DNA of 64,000 bases from Geothrix campi (lineage in GTDB: Bacteria > Acidobacteriota > Holophagae > Holophagales > Holophagaceae), in assembly GCF_024609265.1 (NCBI RefSeq), contig NZ_JANHMP010000004.1:104511-168510 (forward strand), read 5' to 3'. Each line of letters begins with the position of its first letter. Positions within the stretch are counted from its first letter, which is position 1. This document shows positions 46,826-55,853 of this stretch, one piece after another. The notes under the pieces were generated by a model. The model did no database searches. It saw nothing but the letters and a program-made list of their open reading frames with translations, and was not told the DNA's origin. A program made the position numbers and the translations under genes.

Positions 46826-48090
46826 CCCAGCATCCCGCGCCAGACCGCCCAAAAATCCGGAAAGGTCTTGGCCACGCAGTGGGGATCCCGCAGCGCGCCA
46901 CCGCAGCGAAGGCCGCCCACGGCCGCGGCGAAGGCCATGCGGTGGTCGTTGCGTGGATCGAAGGGGGAGCGCGGGCCCGGATGTGGGCCGGGAGCCACTC
47001 GCAGGGTGTGATCCCCGATCACCTCGGCCTGGCCGCCCAGCCAACCCACCAGTTCCGCCGAGGCGTCCAACCGGTCGCACTCCTTGAGGGGCAGGGTGTG
47101 GAGTCCGCGCAGCTCGGAGGGGCCGGGCGCCAGGGCTGCCAGGGCCGCCAGCACGGGACCGAGGTCCGGACAGTCCGTAAGGTCCGCGTTCAGGCCGCGC
47201 TGGAGGGGGCCTCCCAGTTCCAGGGTCTGGGGGGCGGTCCAGTGGGCACGGCAGCCCGCCGCCTCGAGGATGGTCACCATGGCGCGGTCGCCCTGGGCAT
47301 CGGCCGGATCCAGGGGCGCCAGCCGAAGGGTGCGACCCGTCACGGCGGCGGCGGCGAGGAAGGCGGCGGCGCCGCTCCAGTCGCCGGGCAGGTCGAGATC
47401 CCGTGGGGCCAGCGCCCCGCCGGGAATGATCCATTGGCCCGGTTCCAGGCGGGCTTCGCAGCCGAAGCGTTGGAGCCACTGGGTGGTGAGGGTCAGGTAG
47501 CTGGGGCTCGCAACCTCGGTCCAGCGGAGGGTGCCGCCGCCTGGCAAGGCCGCCGCGGTCAGGGCCAGCCCCGTGAGGAACTGGCTGCTGAGGCGGGCGT
47601 CCACCTCCAGGTCCAGGTGCTCCGGGGTGCGCGTCGCGGGGCGCAGCCAGGCGCCCTGCGCATTGGGTTCCCAGGCGGCCCCCAGGGCCTCCAGAGGGGC
47701 CAGCAGGGGGCCCAGGGGGCGCTCGAAGAGCCGTGGGTCGCCCTCCAGTCGCACCGGGCCCTCCGCCTTCAGGGCCAACCAGGGCAGGAGGAACCGCAGG
47801 GTGGTGCCCGAGGCGCCGAGCCAGAGGGGTGCGGAAGCCCGGGGGCGTCGGCCGCCTTCGATGATCCAGGTACCTTCCTGTTCTTTGAATCCAAGCCCCA
47901 GATCGGTCAGGGCCTGTCGCATCCAACGGGTGTCCTCGGCCTCCAGCCCACCCCGGAACCGGCTGGTTCCAGGTGCCAGGGCCGCCAACAGCAGGGCCCG
48001 GTTGGTGACAGACTTCGAACCGGGCACATGGACCGGGTGCAGCGCCTCCCCCCGGGGCAGGGAGGAGTCTTCAGGCAATGACAGGAGCAT
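46819..48090 (-). CDS. aroA: 3-phosphoshikimate 1-carboxyvinyltransferase (EPSP synthase)
   Basis: 423 residues. Motifs are PGSKSVTNRALLLAALAPGTS, GASGTTLRFLLPW, LKECDRLDASAELV and DHRMAFAAAV. The enzyme makes EPSP in the shikimate pathway. GASGTTLRF replaces the more usual GNAGTAxR, pointing to a class II-like sequence. It lies within an apparent operon with envelope proteins rather than with other aromatic genes. Confidence 0.96.
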   Translation of the reverse strand: MLLSLPEDSSLPRGEALHPVHVPGSKSVTNRALLLAALAPGTSRFRGGLEAEDTRWMRQALTDLGLGFKEQEGTWIIEGGRRPRASAPLWLGASGTTLRFLLPWLALKAEGPVRLEGDPRLFERPLGPLLAPLEALGAAWEPNAQGAWLRPATRTPEHLDLEVDARLSSQFLTGLALTAAALPGGGTLRWTEVASPSYLTLTTQWLQRFGCEARLEPGQWIIPGGALAPRDLDLPGDWSGAAAFLAAAAVTGRTLRLAPLDPADAQGDRAMVTILEAAGCRAHWTAPQTLELGGPLQRGLNADLTDCPDLGPVLAALAALAPGPSELRGLHTLPLKECDRLDASAELVGWLGGQAEVIGDHTLRVAPGPHPGPRSPFDPRNDHRMAFAAAVGGLRCGGALRDPHCVAKTFPDFWAVWRGMLGC

Positions 48091-48129
48091 ATGGCAGGGT
48101 GCCCGCGCCCGGTCCCCCGCCGCAAGCCG

Positions 48130-48519
48130 TTAGCCGATGTTCTCGAAGATCGGCTTGGAGATGCGCTTGTTGGTTTCCTTCGTCCACTGGTAAACACCGT
48201 AGAAGTCGATGGTGCGCTTGAAGCGCAGGGTGATGGTGCAGGTGCCGGCCTCACCGCTGCCGGTCTTGGTGACGCGGATGGCGTTCTTGTCCGCCAGCAC
48301 CTCGGGGATGACCAACTCCCGGGCCTTGTCCTTGACTTCCCGCTCGATCGTCTCAATGGGTTTCTTGGCGGCGCTGCTGGCGATGAAATCACAGGCATCC
48401 ACCAACTCGCTGTCGGCGTAATAGACGGGGATGGCTTTGTAGCCTGCGGCAGCCAAAGCGCCGAATACGAGCAGGGAGACGATGCAGCCGATCTTGCCTT
48501 CGCCGCGCTGGTGGCTCAT
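48130..48519 (-). CDS. Small membrane-anchored protein (DUF4845-like)
   Basis: 129 residues from ATG 48519, with GGAGG directly upstream. One membrane helix (about 10-28) is followed by a soluble domain (AIPVYYADSELVDACDFIASSAAKKPIETIEREVKDKARELVIPEVLADKNAIRV... in segments), resembling DUF4845 proteins by its layout. Function unknown. It sits between the PEGA/PDZ protein gene and aroA in one transcriptional run. Confidence 0.7.
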   Translation of the reverse strand: MSHQRGEGKIGCIVSLLVFGALAAAGYKAIPVYYADSELVDACDFIASSAAKKPIETIEREVKDKARELVIPEVLADKNAIRVTKTGSGEAGTCTITLRFKRTIDFYGVYQWTKETNKRISKPIFENIG

Positions 48520-48531
48520 GGGTTCCTCCAA

Positions 48532-50565
48532 CTACTTCAGGTCTTCGAGGGCCTGCCGGGCCAGGGGGGCGACCAGGGGACCATCGGGGCCGAGCAGGGT
48601 TGCCTGAGGATACTTCAGTGCCTGCCGGAATGCCTGGGTCGCTTCGGCCTGGTACGCGTTGCCCAACCGGAGGAAGCAGAGGCCCGTGTGGTAGTCCAGG
48701 GTGCCCTGGCTCACGCCACTCACGGTGCTGAGCCGGGTGTCCCTCAGTTGCTCGATGGCCTTGTCATACCTGCGGAAGTGCATCAACCCGAGGCCCAGGT
48801 TCAGCCGGATGAGATTCGCCTCATCCCCCTTGGCGCCTGCGTACTGGAGGCGCAACTGGGCCAGTACGGCGGGATAGCAGAGGTTCGAGGCACCCAGGGG
48901 GATCTCCAGGGCTTCGGCTTGGATGGGGAGGGTCACGGGCGCGCCGCCCTGGCTGAGGGTCACGCTTCCCTTGGCGGTGTCCAGCACCTGGTGCAGCGCC
49001 TTGACCGAGGGGAGCGGCTTGCCGTTGGCCTGGGTGAGAGCCCTGCCGACCTGGATGCCGGCCTTCTGGGCGGCTTCGGAGGCGGCCAGCACCCAGGGGC
49101 CGGCTTCACCGGGAACATCCAGGACGGAGAGGCCCAAGCCTGGTTCATGGAGGGGGGGCACGGCGTTGAGACGGGCCACCAGGGGCCCCAGGGGATCCTC
49201 CTCCAGGGGTTTCACCATCAGCCGTTCCTCTTCGCCTTCGAGGGTGGCCACCAGCAGTTCGATCCGGTGGATGACTTTGTCGGGCATCGGCGTGGCGAGG
49301 AGGATGAGCTCCGCCTCTCGGGAGGCCTTCACCCGCGCCAGGGCCTCCCTGGGCGTTTCACCAGGGTGGGCGGGCAGGTAGGCCACCTGCTGGATCCGGT
49401 CCCCGAGGCCCTCCAGGAGGGACAGGAAGCGGGCCCGGCCCGTGAATTCCGTCTCTCCCTCCAGGCCGAGGAAGGCCAGGCGCGGCTTGGGGCGCGCCTC
49501 CACTGTCAGGGCCTTGCCCTCTTCCACGGTGATGCGGCGGGAGAAACCGCCGGCCGGGAAGCGGATCAGCAGATCGTAGGCGCCGGAGCACACCGGCAGC
49601 TGGGCCACAGGCAGAGGCCCTTGGCTCTGGCCGGACAGGAACAGCTCACCGCCCGGCCAGGCGGAACTGACAGAGAGGGTGCCCTTGGAGGCCTCCAGGC
49701 GGAGGGGCTCCAAGGTGTGATCGGCCCAGGGCGTGGCCAGGTCCGCTTCCATCTCGAGTACCCGGGTGCGGTGGCAGGGCGCCCGCAGTTCGAGTTGGTG
49801 CTTGCCCGCGGCCAGATCGGCGATGACGAAGGCCTCGGAGAAATCCTCCGGGCGCAGGCCCAGGGGCGTGACCAGGGGGGCGGCCTCGGGTCCGGCGTGG
49901 CCCTTGGTGCGGCCCAGGCTCTGGCCGTCCAGCAGGACTTCGGTGCCGCTGGGCTGCACATACAAGGTGACGGCGGAGGACACGCGGTCGAGCTTGAAGT
50001 CCACGGTCTTGGCGTCCCGGGGGACGAGTTCCACGCTCCGTTCGGCGGGCGCGTAGCCTGGGCGTGTGTAGACCAGCTTGTGCGAGCCGAAGGGGAGAAA
50101 GCGGCGGGCCAGGGGCGGGCCCGGCCGGCCGTCCACGGACAAGGTTCCATCCTCGGGCGCGTAGCTGAGCTTCACCGCCGCGTATTTCTCCCCCTTCAGG
50201 CGGTCGAAGAGGGCCATCAGGCGCTGGGAGGTGAGGGCGCGGTCCACCTCGAAGTCCGGATTCAGGTCGATGAGGGCCTGGAGGCGACCCTGGGCCCGGG
50301 GTTTTGTCTGAGGACTGCGGTCATCAAGCACCGCCAGCCAGTTGTAGGTTTCGCAGAGCATCTGGGCCCAGGCGGGGCCCAGCGTGGCGCCCTTGGGGGC
50401 GAGCGCTTCTACCACCTTCTCGAAGCGGGCGGTGGCGCCCTCGCGGTCCCCCTGGGCGGCCCACAGGGTCTTGGCCTGGAGGAAGGTGTCCTTGAGGGCG
50501 GGATCCTGAGCGTGGAGGCCGAGGGCGACCAGGAAGGCGAGGGGCAGGAGTCGGCGGAGGCGCAT
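48532..50565 (-). CDS. Secreted PEGA/PDZ/TPR multi-domain protein
   Basis: 677 residues with signal peptide (LRRLLPLAFLVALGLHA). PEGA-like beta segments (LSVDGRPGPPLARRFLPFGSHKLVYTRPGYAPAERS; VTLYVQPSGTEVLLDGQSLG) are followed by a PDZ-like stretch (LGLSVLDVPGEAGPWVLAASEAAQKAGIQVGRALTQANGKPL) and C-terminal TPR-like helices. It looks like an envelope scaffold or surface-layer-associated protein. No catalytic motif. The start codon is one base from the stop of the upstream TPR/NHL gene. Confidence 0.75.
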   Translation of the reverse strand: MRLRRLLPLAFLVALGLHAQDPALKDTFLQAKTLWAAQGDREGATARFEKVVEALAPKGATLGPAWAQMLCETYNWLAVLDDRSPQTKPRAQGRLQALIDLNPDFEVDRALTSQRLMALFDRLKGEKYAAVKLSYAPEDGTLSVDGRPGPPLARRFLPFGSHKLVYTRPGYAPAERSVELVPRDAKTVDFKLDRVSSAVTLYVQPSGTEVLLDGQSLGRTKGHAGPEAAPLVTPLGLRPEDFSEAFVIADLAAGKHQLELRAPCHRTRVLEMEADLATPWADHTLEPLRLEASKGTLSVSSAWPGGELFLSGQSQGPLPVAQLPVCSGAYDLLIRFPAGGFSRRITVEEGKALTVEARPKPRLAFLGLEGETEFTGRARFLSLLEGLGDRIQQVAYLPAHPGETPREALARVKASREAELILLATPMPDKVIHRIELLVATLEGEEERLMVKPLEEDPLGPLVARLNAVPPLHEPGLGLSVLDVPGEAGPWVLAASEAAQKAGIQVGRALTQANGKPLPSVKALHQVLDTAKGSVTLSQGGAPVTLPIQAEALEIPLGASNLCYPAVLAQLRLQYAGAKGDEANLIRLNLGLGLMHFRRYDKAIEQLRDTRLSTVSGVSQGTLDYHTGLCFLRLGNAYQAEATQAFRQALKYPQATLLGPDGPLVAPLARQALEDLK

Positions 50566-50566
50566 A

Positions 50567-52048
50567 TCAGTTCAACCGGAACAGGAGATCGTTGCGGCGG
50601 TCGCAGAGGATGAGTCCGCCGGAGCGGTCCAGGGCGAGGGAAGTGATGCGGCCGCTGATGCCGAGGCTCTTGAAGGTGGCCTGCCGAAGCACTTCGCCTC
50701 GGGGACCCAGGATCACCACCCCTTCCCCGAAGTCGCCACCTTCGACGAGGGCGCCCACCTGCCCTGCCCCGTCCGAAGCCAGGGCGATCACGTAACGGAA
50801 GGCGGCCGGCAGGTCTTTGCCATAGGGGACCACGGTGCGGGGCTGGCCGTCGGCATCCAGGAAGAGCAGCTTGCGGTCCGCGTCGGCCGCGATCACCACG
50901 CCACCCGTGGGCAGGGGCGCCAGGGCGTTCGCGATGGGGGAGGCCACGGTGCGGGAGGTCCCATCCTGGCCGAAGACGGTCAAGGCGGGCGTTTTCGAAT
51001 CGGCGACCCAGAGCGCACCCCAGCGATCCAGGGCGGCTCCGGTGATGGCACTGAGGCCACCGAGGGGCGTCAGCCCCGCGGCCTGCTCGCGGATCAGGCC
51101 GGCCTTGGAGAGAAGCCAGACCTCGTCTGCCGGTGAAGCGAGCATGGCCTTGGCCCCGACGGCGCCAGGGCCGGCGGGGGCCAGATCGCCATGGCGGAGG
51201 CGGAAGGCGCGATCCAGGTCGTATTGGTAGATGAGCAGATCCCCATCGGGTGCGGTGGCCAACAGTGTGGGGGTCTTGAGCCACTTGGCCCGGCCCGCGG
51301 GCCAAGCTCCCTCGTTGGCGAGCGGCGGCTTCTGGAGCCGGTGCTTCACGCGCAGGGCCATGCGCCAGGCGGCTTCCTGGGCTTCGGGACTCAGGGGTGC
51401 AGTGGTCCGGAGGCGCTGGAGCATCCGGAGGCAGCCGGGCAGGTCCTCCAGGAGGTCCATCGTCTCGGCGGCCTCCAGCATGGCCCGGGGCACCACGGCG
51501 GCATCGGGGTGGAGCCGAAGGGCTTCCATGAACTGGTGGAGGGCGCGGCCCCACTGCCCCTGGTCCCGCCAGGCCCGGCCCAACCGGAACCGGGCCTCGG
51601 GCACCGCGGGTGACTCCGGGAAGAGGTCGAGAACCCGGTTGAATTCCGCCATGGCATCCTTGAGTTCTGTGGCGCGCCGGGCCTGCCGCGCCAGCAGGGT
51701 CCCCCTCAGCAGCAAGCCCTCGGCGGCCTCGGGCCTCCGGATGTAGTCGGCCTTGAGCCGGTCCAGATAGGGCATGGCAGCCTCGGGCTTGTGCTCCACC
51801 TCCACCTGATGGCGAGCCAAGGCCAGGAGCGCCCGGGGGGCGAACTCGCTCTTGGGGGCGGACTGGAGCAGCTGGCCCCAGGTGTCCAGGGCCTCCTTGT
51901 AGGCCTTGGCCGTGTAGGCCCGCTCGCCACTCTGGTACAGCCGCTCTGCCAGGTCGCCCTCCTGGGCCCGGGCCGGAATCGCGACCAGGGCCGGCAAAGC
52001 GCAAAGCAGGGCGACCGGGGTTCGGAACCAGGGGGATGCGGGTGACAT
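50567..52048 (-). CDS. Secreted TPR and NHL-type propeller protein
   Basis: 493 residues from ATG 52048, with GAGG six bases upstream and a signal peptide ending PARAQ. The first half has tetratricopeptide repeats (YQSGERAYTAKAYKEALDTWGQLL and AMAEFNRVLDLFPESPAVPEARFRLGRAW). The second half has NHL/6-bladed propeller-like units (GAALDRWGALWVADSKTPALTVF and SLALDRSGGLILCDRRNDLLFRLN). It is the first gene of the run ending in the large activator, and is translated tightly with the PEGA/PDZ protein. Confidence 0.78.
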   Translation of the reverse strand: MSPASPWFRTPVALLCALPALVAIPARAQEGDLAERLYQSGERAYTAKAYKEALDTWGQLLQSAPKSEFAPRALLALARHQVEVEHKPEAAMPYLDRLKADYIRRPEAAEGLLLRGTLLARQARRATELKDAMAEFNRVLDLFPESPAVPEARFRLGRAWRDQGQWGRALHQFMEALRLHPDAAVVPRAMLEAAETMDLLEDLPGCLRMLQRLRTTAPLSPEAQEAAWRMALRVKHRLQKPPLANEGAWPAGRAKWLKTPTLLATAPDGDLLIYQYDLDRAFRLRHGDLAPAGPGAVGAKAMLASPADEVWLLSKAGLIREQAAGLTPLGGLSAITGAALDRWGALWVADSKTPALTVFGQDGTSRTVASPIANALAPLPTGGVVIAADADRKLLFLDADGQPRTVVPYGKDLPAAFRYVIALASDGAGQVGALVEGGDFGEGVVILGPRGEVLRQATFKSLGISGRITSLALDRSGGLILCDRRNDLLFRLN

Positions 52049-52159
52049 GGAAGCCTCAGGGCAGAGGAAAAGCATAGCCGCGACTCCGGAACCCGGTCCG
52101 GCCTCCTGATGGGGTTGGTGGGTATCCCCGTTCCCCCCGTAAGTGCTAGCGTCTTAGGC

Positions 52160-52840
52160 ATGCGCGCCGTGATCTTCGTCTTTCTGGCCGTTCTCGCCCA
52201 AGCCCAGCCCCCAGCCTTCGTGGACCAACTACCTCCGGCGGCCCGCGCCGAGGCCCTGGACATCCTGAACCGGGTGGATTTCGCCTTCGAGACCCGGACC
52301 CAGCCGAAGCACGTGCGCCTGGCGACCATGGAAAAGCTGTTCGACCATCCGCGATTGAGCGCGGCCATGTGGAGGCACTGCCAGTTCGTGCCCAGCTTCT
52401 ACGCCTTCATCCATCCGGATGGGGCCTGGAGCATCGATGACGCACACGGGCTGAAGGGCACGCTCCGCCTCGTCTATCAGCGGCCCGGGCACCGGGTCTA
52501 CCTGGTGGAGGGCGTGGCCGAGAAGGGCCGCCTGAAGACGCCTTTCGCCGTGGGCGCGAAAATGCTGACCTCGTACCGCTATTGGGAAGGGAAGGACGGC
52601 TTCGAAACCTACCTCCAGACCTGGACCGCCCTGGACTCCGCCCTGCTCGGTGCCGTGTCGCGTCCCTTCCGGGGGTACATCAAGCATCGCCAGGATGAAT
52701 TCATCGCCTACATCAATGGGAACGTGGCCACCTTCGGAGAGTTCGCCGACCTGAGTCCCCGGGACTTCCAGGCCCCCCTCAAGCGGGACGGCGATGCCAT
52801 CGTCCTCCGCGACTTCGAGATCCTCTTCTTGAGGAAGTGA
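52160..52840 (+). CDS. Exported hypothetical protein (226 aa)
   Basis: Not recognised. A signal peptide (MRAVIFVFLAVLAQAQ) is followed by a soluble mixed alpha/beta domain without Cys pairs or metal motifs. The C-terminal region RDFQAPLKRDGDAIVLRDFEILFLRK is strand-rich. TAGCGT lies seven bases upstream of the ATG and only AGG serves as ribosome site. Its stop overlaps the start of the next membrane protein gene, indicating joint function at the envelope. Confidence 0.65.
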   Translation: MRAVIFVFLAVLAQAQPPAFVDQLPPAARAEALDILNRVDFAFETRTQPKHVRLATMEKLFDHPRLSAAMWRHCQFVPSFYAFIHPDGAWSIDDAHGLKGTLRLVYQRPGHRVYLVEGVAEKGRLKTPFAVGAKMLTSYRYWEGKDGFETYLQTWTALDSALLGAVSRPFRGYIKHRQDEFIAYINGNVATFGEFADLSPRDFQAPLKRDGDAIVLRDFEILFLRK

Positions 52841-53523
52841 TGGAGGTCCCTTTCGCGGCTTCGGCCCGGGCCCTGATGCGGCCCGCCACGGCCTTCACGG
52901 AACCGTTGCCGCCCCTGGGCCGGGCCCTGGTCCGCATGCTCGCCGTGTGGGTTCCGTTGGCCCTGGTGGACGCCTTGATCATGGTCTGGCGGGCCCTCCA
53001 GGCCTATGGGCAGCTCCGGCAGAGCGGGCCGCCAGACTGGCTGGAGCGGCTCTCGGGGGCCGATCCGGAGGTGCTCTGGGAGGTGTTCCGGACCCTGCCA
53101 GCCCCGCCGACCTTCGGCCGGATCTGGCCCTGGCTCCTGCTGATCGTGCCCATCGGGGTGCTGGGGACCTGGATCCACCATGCGGTCTGGGACCATACCG
53201 GCCTGTGGCTGCTGGGAGGCCTGAAGGGGCGCCGCGGTTTCCGGACCACCCTGGTGGCGGAGGCCGAGGTCCTGCGCATCGCGGCCCTGGGAACCCTGAT
53301 CGGGCTGCTGGGCTTCGTGCCGATCCTGGGTACCGTGCTGTCCCTCCCGCTGATGCTCCTGGCCGGTTATCTGTGGCTCTTCCGCGGCTTCGCCCTGGCG
53401 GCCCGGCACGGGTGCGAGCCCTGGCGGGGGGTGGGGGCCACGGTGGTCCATGCGGTGCTGCTCGGAACCTGCGCCCTGGGCCTGGCCGTGATGGTGCTGA
53501 TGCTGCTGCGGACGGCTCCGTGA
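52837..53523 (+). CDS. YIP1-like multi-pass membrane protein
   Basis: 228 residues with about five hydrophobic segments (about 32-50, 98-118, 147-170, 172-190 and 207-225) and the loop HHAVWDHTGLWLLGGLKGRRGFRTTLVAEAEV, typical of Yip1-domain proteins of bacteria. Function unknown. It overlaps neighbours on both sides (ATGA upstream, GTGA downstream), so three genes form one translational unit. Confidence 0.7.
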   Translation: MMEVPFAASARALMRPATAFTEPLPPLGRALVRMLAVWVPLALVDALIMVWRALQAYGQLRQSGPPDWLERLSGADPEVLWEVFRTLPAPPTFGRIWPWLLLIVPIGVLGTWIHHAVWDHTGLWLLGGLKGRRGFRTTLVAEAEVLRIAALGTLIGLLGFVPILGTVLSLPLMLLAGYLWLFRGFALAARHGCEPWRGVGATVVHAVLLGTCALGLAVMVLMLLRTAP

Positions 53524-53894
53524 GGCGGGTGCCCTGGATCGCCCTCGGCAGCCTGGCCCTGGCCCTGGGCGTCTGGCTGGCGGGCTTCCTGGCGCCCTTC
53601 GCGGGGTTCCTGCCGGGCTGCGCCTTCAAGCGGTTCACGGGGATCGCCTGCGCCACCTGCGGGTTGACCCGGAGCATCCTCGCCCTGGGCCAGGGGCATT
53701 GGCGCGAGGCCCTCCACTGGTATCCGGCCCTGGCGCTCCTGGCTGGGGCTGCGCCGGTCGCCGCCCTCTGGGACCTGCGCCGTGCCTGGCGCGGAGAGCC
53801 CTATCCAGCCCTGCCAGCGTCGCGGGCGCTCCGATTCGGGGCCTGGCTCCTGCTCGCAGGGATCTGGGCGCTCCAGGTGGCGCGGGGGATCTAG
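53520..53894 (+). CDS. DUF2752 family membrane protein
   Basis: 124 residues starting at GTG 53520, whose last two bases begin the stop of the previous gene. The core CAFKRFTGIACATCGLTRSI carries the C-x-x-C and TR residues that define DUF2752, flanked by two or three membrane helices. The family function is unknown. No better start exists in frame. Confidence 0.8.
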   Translation: MRRVPWIALGSLALALGVWLAGFLAPFAGFLPGCAFKRFTGIACATCGLTRSILALGQGHWREALHWYPALALLAGAAPVAALWDLRRAWRGEPYPALPASRALRFGAWLLLAGIWALQVARGI

Positions 53895-53972
53895 ACCGAT
53901 GGACGGTGTCCGGGTTTTGCCATGGGCCCCCAGTCCGGTCATGCTGTCAGCACGCATCACCGGAGTCCCACC

Positions 53973-54329
53973 ATGTTCCAGCAACTCCTGGATCGGCTGA
54001 TCGAACAGGTGCCCGAGGCCCTGGCCGCGACCTTCAACGATCGCGATGGGGATCCCATCTGCTCCCGCACGATCCAGGTCTCCAACGAGGGGCTGCAGCT
54101 CCTGGGGGCCTACCAGCACGTGGTGAAGCGGCACCTCCAGCAGGCGGTGGAGGAGTTCGACCGCGGCGAGGTCAAGCAGGTGGCCTTCGCCACGGACCAG
54201 CACTGGATCCTCATGATGGGTGCCAAGGAGCAGTGCACGCTGGTCCTGGTGATGCAGCGGGAGGGCCTGCTGGGCCGCGCCCGCTTCTACATGGAGCAGG
54301 CCGTCGAGGCCCTGAACCAGGAACTCTAA
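53973..54329 (+). CDS. Roadblock/LC7-like protein
   Basis: 118 residues with the compact alpha-beta pattern of roadblock domains (FQQLLDRLIEQVPEALAATFNDRDGDPI... VAFATDQHWILMMGAKEQCTLVLVMQ... RARFYMEQAVEAL). MglB-type roadblock proteins act as regulators of small GTPases in cell polarity. No MglA gene is adjacent, so that link is unproven. ATG 53973 has GGAG eight bases upstream. Confidence 0.65.
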   Translation: MFQQLLDRLIEQVPEALAATFNDRDGDPICSRTIQVSNEGLQLLGAYQHVVKRHLQQAVEEFDRGEVKQVAFATDQHWILMMGAKEQCTLVLVMQREGLLGRARFYMEQAVEALNQEL

Positions 54330-54430
54330 TGCTGTCCGGGGGGACCGCCTGCTCGCCATGCTCGCGATGTCCCCCCGGGCCCCCGCCAGGTGGGTGGGAT
54401 GAACCCGCCCACTTGGCCTAGGAGCACTCG

Positions 54431-55804
54431 ATGGAACGCTTCATCGGTCTGGCCGGCATCGTGGCCTTCATGGCCATTGCGTACGCGTTGTCCCACAAGC
54501 GGAGCGCCATCCACTGGCGCACCATCGTCTGGGGCCTGGCCCTCCAGTGGATCTTCGCGCTGATCGTCCTGAAGGGCGCCGCCATCTCGAGCCTGCTTTC
54601 CTTCGTGCCGTTCCCGAAGGGCACCGGCTGGGTGGTGCTGCTCCTGATGTTCACGCCCATGCTGCTGCGCCGCTTCGCGTCCTGCGAGAACAAGTCACTA
54701 AACTGGGGCCTCTTCGCCGTCATCGTCCTGGGCCTGCTCCGGGGGAACCTGGTGGGCTCCTCCTTCGACCAGATGCGCATCGTGGTGGAACACCTCATGG
54801 CTTACGCCCATGAGGGCGCCAGCTTCGTGTTCGGCTCGCTCTCCGATGGTCCCGGCGGGAAGGTGGGCATGGTGTTCGCCTTCGCGGTGCTGCCCACCAT
54901 CATCTTCGTGGCGTCCATCTTCGCGGTGCTCTACTACATCGGCGTCATGCAGTGGGTGGTGAGCGCGGCGGCCCGGGCCATGGGCCGCTTCCTCAAGGTG
55001 TCCGGCGCCGAGAGCGTGAGCGTGGCCGCCAGCATCCTCATGGGCCAGACCGAGGCGCCCCTGACCATCCGGCCCTTCCTGGCGCGTATGACCCGCAGCG
55101 AGCTGATGCTGATCATGACCGCCGGCATGGCCCATGTGTCCGGCAGCATCATGGTGGCCTACGTCCAGGTGGCCCACGTGGACATCGTGCACCTGCTCAC
55201 CGCCGTGATCATGACCGCCCCTGGAGCGGTGATGATGGCCAAGCTCCTGGAGCCCGAGACCGAGGCCCCCGAGACCGCGGGCGAAGTGAAGGTGGACATC
55301 CCCACCCACGACGCCAACGTGCTGGATGCGGCCGCCCGGGGCGCTTTCGAGGGCGGCCAGCTGGCCTTCAACGTGGCCGTGATGCTCATCGCCTTCATCG
55401 CGCTCATCTACCTGCTCAACGGCCTGATGAAGGCCATCCATCCGGGCTTCAGCCTGGAAATGGTGCTGGGGGCGGTGTTCAAGCCCTTCGCCTACCTCAT
55501 GGGCGTGCCCTGGCTCGAAGCGGGCCAGGTGGGTTCCCTGCTCGGCAAGCGCATGGTGGTGAACGAATTCGTGGCTTTCCTCGACCTGGGCGCCATGACG
55601 AACCTGTCCGCCAAAGCGCGGCTGATCTCCACGTTCGCGCTCTGCGGCTTCGCCAACTTCAGCAGCATCGCCATCCAGGTGGGCGGTATCGGCGCCCTGG
55701 TGCCCGAGCGACGGGGCGATCTGGCCCGCCTGGGCCTCCGGGCGATGCTGGCGGGCACCCTGGCCAACTTCCTCAGCGCCTGCATCGCCGGCATCCTGAC
55801 CTAG
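54431..55804 (+). CDS. nupC: Concentrative nucleoside transporter (NupC/CNT family)
   Basis: 457 residues, hydrophobic throughout with about ten membrane segments. CNT signatures are ILMGQTEAPLTIRPFL, MAHVSGSIMVAYV, GKRMVVNEFVAF and ALCGFANFSSIAIQVGGIGALVP. The family imports nucleosides with Na+ or H+. It converges on pssA across a terminator-like hairpin. Confidence 0.92.
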   Translation: MERFIGLAGIVAFMAIAYALSHKRSAIHWRTIVWGLALQWIFALIVLKGAAISSLLSFVPFPKGTGWVVLLLMFTPMLLRRFASCENKSLNWGLFAVIVLGLLRGNLVGSSFDQMRIVVEHLMAYAHEGASFVFGSLSDGPGGKVGMVFAFAVLPTIIFVASIFAVLYYIGVMQWVVSAAARAMGRFLKVSGAESVSVAASILMGQTEAPLTIRPFLARMTRSELMLIMTAGMAHVSGSIMVAYVQVAHVDIVHLLTAVIMTAPGAVMMAKLLEPETEAPETAGEVKVDIPTHDANVLDAAARGAFEGGQLAFNVAVMLIAFIALIYLLNGLMKAIHPGFSLEMVLGAVFKPFAYLMGVPWLEAGQVGSLLGKRMVVNEFVAFLDLGAMTNLSAKARLISTFALCGFANFSSIAIQVGGIGALVPERRGDLARLGLRAMLAGTLANFLSACIAGILT

Positions 55805-55848
55805 GGCCGGAGGGCCTCACTACCCCTGGACCCTGGCCCTGGCCGGCC
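55805..55848. terminator. Hairpin between convergent nupC and pssA
   Basis: GGCCGGAGGGCC at 55805-55816 pairs with GGCCCTGGCCGGCC at 55835-55848 apart from a two-base bulge. TTTCG follows on the plus strand. It is a candidate bidirectional terminator. Confidence 0.5.
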
Positions 55849-55853
55849 TTTCG

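Noticed and set aside
46826..47926. Extension of the large activator into aroA
   Set aside because: The upstream part is a shadow of aroA, Pro/Gly/Arg-rich and without domain character. GTG 46825 overlaps the aroA stop as expected for an operon.
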